From: Paenibacillus xylanivorans
GTDB taxonomy: Bacteria > Bacillota > Bacilli > Paenibacillales > Paenibacillaceae
Length of the DNA: 44,585 bases
Direction: 5' to 3'
Assembly (NCBI RefSeq): GCF_001280595.1
Contig: NZ_LITU01000070.1
Span: 357,649-402,233 of the forward strand
Part shown: piece after piece, positions 42,341 through 44,585 of the stretch
Layout of the letters: each line of letters starts with the position of its first letter
How positions within the stretch are numbered: position 1 is the stretch's first letter
Notes under the pieces: model-generated
Databases searched by the model: none
The model's input: the letters and a program-made list of their open reading frames with translations, nothing else
Told to the model about the DNA's origin: nothing
Position numbers and translations under genes: made by a program

Positions 42341-44585
42341 ATGAAATTTATGTTCCGATCCATCGGTTGTGTTCTATTATCATGTGTCCTTGGTTCATCT
42401 TCTGCTACAGCTTATCCCACAGTAATGGTTATGGAGACAGATGCCTCGCAAATGATAGAACAGACCTCCGAGGGCTCAGTGAAACAACACGAGGAGGCGG
42501 TTCAAATGTTAACCAAAGTGTCCAAGGCAGCAACAAATTTGTCGGATTGGACATTGCAGGGCAAAGGCAGTATGGAAGATACGGATGAGGGACTACGTCT
42601 GGCTTCCGATGCCGAGGAGAATGTGATGGCCATATCAGCCACACAAGCCGATAATTTTATCTATGAAGCGGATTTGATGATTCAGGATATGAAAGCGGAT
42701 ACGAGCCTTATTTTTCGATCCAATGATACAGGCTGGTCTTCATATATGCTGCAAGTGGTTCCCCAGGCTGGTGTGATACGTCTAAGAGATGCAAGTGGAC
42801 AGCCGGGAACGTTAAATATAGAACATAAAGCAAGCCTGGAATCTGGAGGTATCTATCATCTGAAGGTGAAAGCGGACGGGGAGCGCCTTCAGGTCTATTG
42901 GGATAATCGGTATGACCCGGTGATTGATGTGAAGGACAGTGCGTACTCGACAGGAAAATTGGGGCTGCACGTTTGGGATGGGTCTGCTTTGTTCCAGAAT
43001 GTGCAGGTTAGCATCATGAATGGCAACATGGGCAAACCGATTAGCAGCATAGGTGAATGGCAGCCGGATTTGAAAGGCTACAGAGGTAAAGGAAACGATC
43101 AGGGAAAAGGAAGAATCATTTACGAGAAGGCGGCGTCTGATTTTGTATATGAAGGAAATATATCTCTGGCCAATGCGAGTACCTCAGCAGCGCTGCTATT
43201 CAGGGCAAATGCAGAAGGAACGAAGGGATATGAAGCAGCCCTGATCCGGGAAGGAGAAGAAGCTCGGGTACAGCTTCGAAAAGCGGACGGAACCGTGCTC
43301 GCCAGCTCGAATCGTAAGGTTCCAAGTCAATCGGGGGCGAGGCATCACATCGAAGTTATAGCCTCGGGCAGCCTAATTCAGGTCTATGTGGATGGGTACA
43401 CACCTGCCGCTCTTGAGGTCACAGATAAAAGCTACGCTAATGGAAATACCGGACTAGTCGTTCAACAAGGCATGGCTTATTTTCAGGATATCTATGTGAC
43501 GGAAGAGTCGGTGTATTACAAGGAGAACTATCGTCCCCAGTACCATTATTCTCCGATTCGGGGATCGGCAAGTGATCCGAACGGGTTGGTTTATTATGAA
43601 GGAGAATATCATCTGTTTCATCAGGATGGAGGCACCTGGGCTCATGCAGTCAGTTCTGATCTCATAAATTGGAAGCGTTTACCCATTGCCTTGCCCTGGA
43701 ATGATCAGGGTCATGTATGGTCGGGATCAGCGATTGCTGATCTGAATAATACATCTGGTCTGTTCACGGATTCGGGCGGAAAAGGTCTGATTGCGTACTA
43801 CACGTCCTATCATCCGGATAAGCCTGGAGGCAATCAGCGCATCGGTCTTGCCTACAGTATCGATCAAGGACGGAACTGGCAATACGCTAAAGATCGTCCA
43901 ATTGTCATTGAGAACCCTGGCAAGAATGGTGATGATCCGGGAAGTTGGGATTTCCGCGATCCGAAGGTCGTCCGGGATGAGGATCATAACCGCTGGATAA
44001 TGGTCGTGTCCGGCGGGGATCACATTCGGTTCTTTACTTCAACGAATCTGCTCGATTGGACCTTAACCGATAACTTTGGATATGGCGAGTACGTTCGTGG
44101 TGGTGTATGGGAATGTCCCGATCTCATCCAGCTGCCTATAGATGGAACGGGTCAACGTAAGTGGGTGCTTATGATTAGTACAGGAGCCAATCCGAAGACC
44201 CAAGGCTCTGATGCGGAATATTTTGTAGGCGAGCTGACAGCTGAAGGGAAATTCCTGAACGATAATCCGGCTGGGCAGGTGTTGAGAACGGACTTTGGCA
44301 AAGAGTTCTACGCATCAATGTCCTTCGCAAATATGCCCGATCAACGGAAAGTGATGCTTGCATGGATGACGAACTGGGATTACCCGTTTGAATTTCCAAC
44401 CTCTTCTTGGAAAGGACAACTGACCATACCGAGAGAAGTCTCTCTTCGAACCACGGATGAAGGAGTACGTTTGGTACAAACACCGATTGCTGAACTCCAG
44501 ACACTGCGACATAGCCTGTATAGTACACAACAAATGAGAGTTGGACCAAAAACAAAAAATCCGCTGGATGGCCTAACGGCGGGGG
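42341..44585 (+). CDS. Secreted GH32 fructanase with two N-terminal CBM66-like modules, partial
   Basis: The frame is open to the window end (748 codons and counting). A signal peptide ends near Ala24 (SSSATA). Two related beta-sandwich modules follow, about residues 60-226 (NLSDWTLQGKG, FIYEADLMI, SLIFRSNDTGWSSYMLQV, KVKADGERLQVYWD, LGLHVWDGSALFQNVQVS) and 238-386 (FVYEGNISL, ALLFRANAEGTKGYEAALI, IEVIASGSLIQVYVDG, TGLVVQQGMAYFQDIYVT), resembling the fructan-binding CBM66 of B. subtilis levanase. The GH32 domain starts near 395: nucleophile Asp412 lies in SASDPNG, which replaces the usual WMNDPNG; Asp540 in FRDPK and acid/base Glu591 in WECPD are intact. It should cut extracellular levan or similar polymer. 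AAAGAGGGAATGCTC precedes ATG 42341. A beta-sandwich and any wall anchor would be beyond the edge. Confidence 0.9.
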   Translation, partial: MKFMFRSIGCVLLSCVLGSSSATAYPTVMVMETDASQMIEQTSEGSVKQHEEAVQMLTKVSKAATNLSDWTLQGKGSMEDTDEGLRLASDAEENVMAISATQADNFIYEADLMIQDMKADTSLIFRSNDTGWSSYMLQVVPQAGVIRLRDASGQPGTLNIEHKASLESGGIYHLKVKADGERLQVYWDNRYDPVIDVKDSAYSTGKLGLHVWDGSALFQNVQVSIMNGNMGKPISSIGEWQPDLKGYRGKGNDQGKGRIIYEKAASDFVYEGNISLANASTSAALLFRANAEGTKGYEAALIREGEEARVQLRKADGTVLASSNRKVPSQSGARHHIEVIASGSLIQVYVDGYTPAALEVTDKSYANGNTGLVVQQGMAYFQDIYVTEESVYYKENYRPQYHYSPIRGSASDPNGLVYYEGEYHLFHQDGGTWAHAVSSDLINWKRLPIALPWNDQGHVWSGSAIADLNNTSGLFTDSGGKGLIAYYTSYHPDKPGGNQRIGLAYSIDQGRNWQYAKDRPIVIENPGKNGDDPGSWDFRDPKVVRDEDHNRWIMVVSGGDHIRFFTSTNLLDWTLTDNFGYGEYVRGGVWECPDLIQLPIDGTGQRKWVLMISTGANPKTQGSDAEYFVGELTAEGKFLNDNPAGQVLRTDFGKEFYASMSFANMPDQRKVMLAWMTNWDYPFEFPTSSWKGQLTIPREVSLRTTDEGVRLVQTPIAELQTLRHSLYSTQQMRVGPKTKNPLDGLTAG

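Overview
The window looks like chromosome from a Paenibacillus-type member of the Bacillota. The evidence is moderate GC content, strong AAGGAG-type ribosome sites, several TTG starts, an SLH-domain surface protein, a perfect Bacillus-type Fur box and a perfect CcpA cre box, and closest recalled relatives in Bacillus/Paenibacillus (HmoB, EfeUOB, LplABC-type sugar transport). The genus is an inference; no rRNA or tRNA gene was seen to fix it. I saw no CRISPR array, insertion sequence, phage gene or tRNA. The exciting parts are regulatory DNA and unusual domain architectures.

Layout. 1-860: 5' part of a lipoteichoic-acid-synthase-like gene (-). 1.1-9.3 kb: metabolic and single genes: HmoB-type haem monooxygenase (-), a PD-(D/E)XK nuclease fused to an XPD/DinG-type helicase (+), cytoplasmic alpha-amylase (+), a lipoprotein (+), an MBL-fold hydrolase (-), and uronate isomerase UxaC (+) behind a perfect cre box. 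9.4-14.5 kb (-): a two-component pair (7TM-PAS histidine kinase overlapping a REC-plus-SARP-like response regulator) and, upstream, a large lipoprotein with two Ig-like domains and three SLH domains. 14.7-19.0 kb (+): a MarR regulator translationally coupled to both halves of a heterodimeric ABC exporter. 19.0-19.6 kb: a gene-free stretch with a candidate dispersed repeat and a very strong hairpin. 19.6-25.7 kb: a small putative membrane protein (-), a lipoprotein serpin (+), a GNAT acetyltransferase (-), and a divergent TetR/MMPL-exporter pair. 25.9-31 kb: nucleoside hydrolase (+), chemoreceptor (-), a DUF3105 membrane protein (-) with two matching 19-bp operators, and a zinc-ribbon/Yip1 membrane protein (-).

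31.1-35.4 kb: an elemental iron-uptake operon (EfeO-type lipoprotein, Tat-exported DyP peroxidase EfeB, FTR1 permease EfeU) under a strong promoter with a Fur box extended by a hexamer repeat. 35.5-44.6 kb: a fructan-use locus: LacI regulator (-), then divergently two sugar ABC permeases, a binding lipoprotein, a cytoplasmic GH32 fructosidase and a secreted GH32 enzyme with two N-terminal CBM66-like modules (cut by the window end). In the proposed scheme the secreted enzyme trims polymeric fructan, the ABC system imports the products using an ATPase encoded elsewhere, and the cytoplasmic GH32 finishes hydrolysis.

Start codons were chosen from ribosome-site spacing and are often internal to the longest open frame; alternatives are noted. 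Residue numbers refer to the chosen starts.
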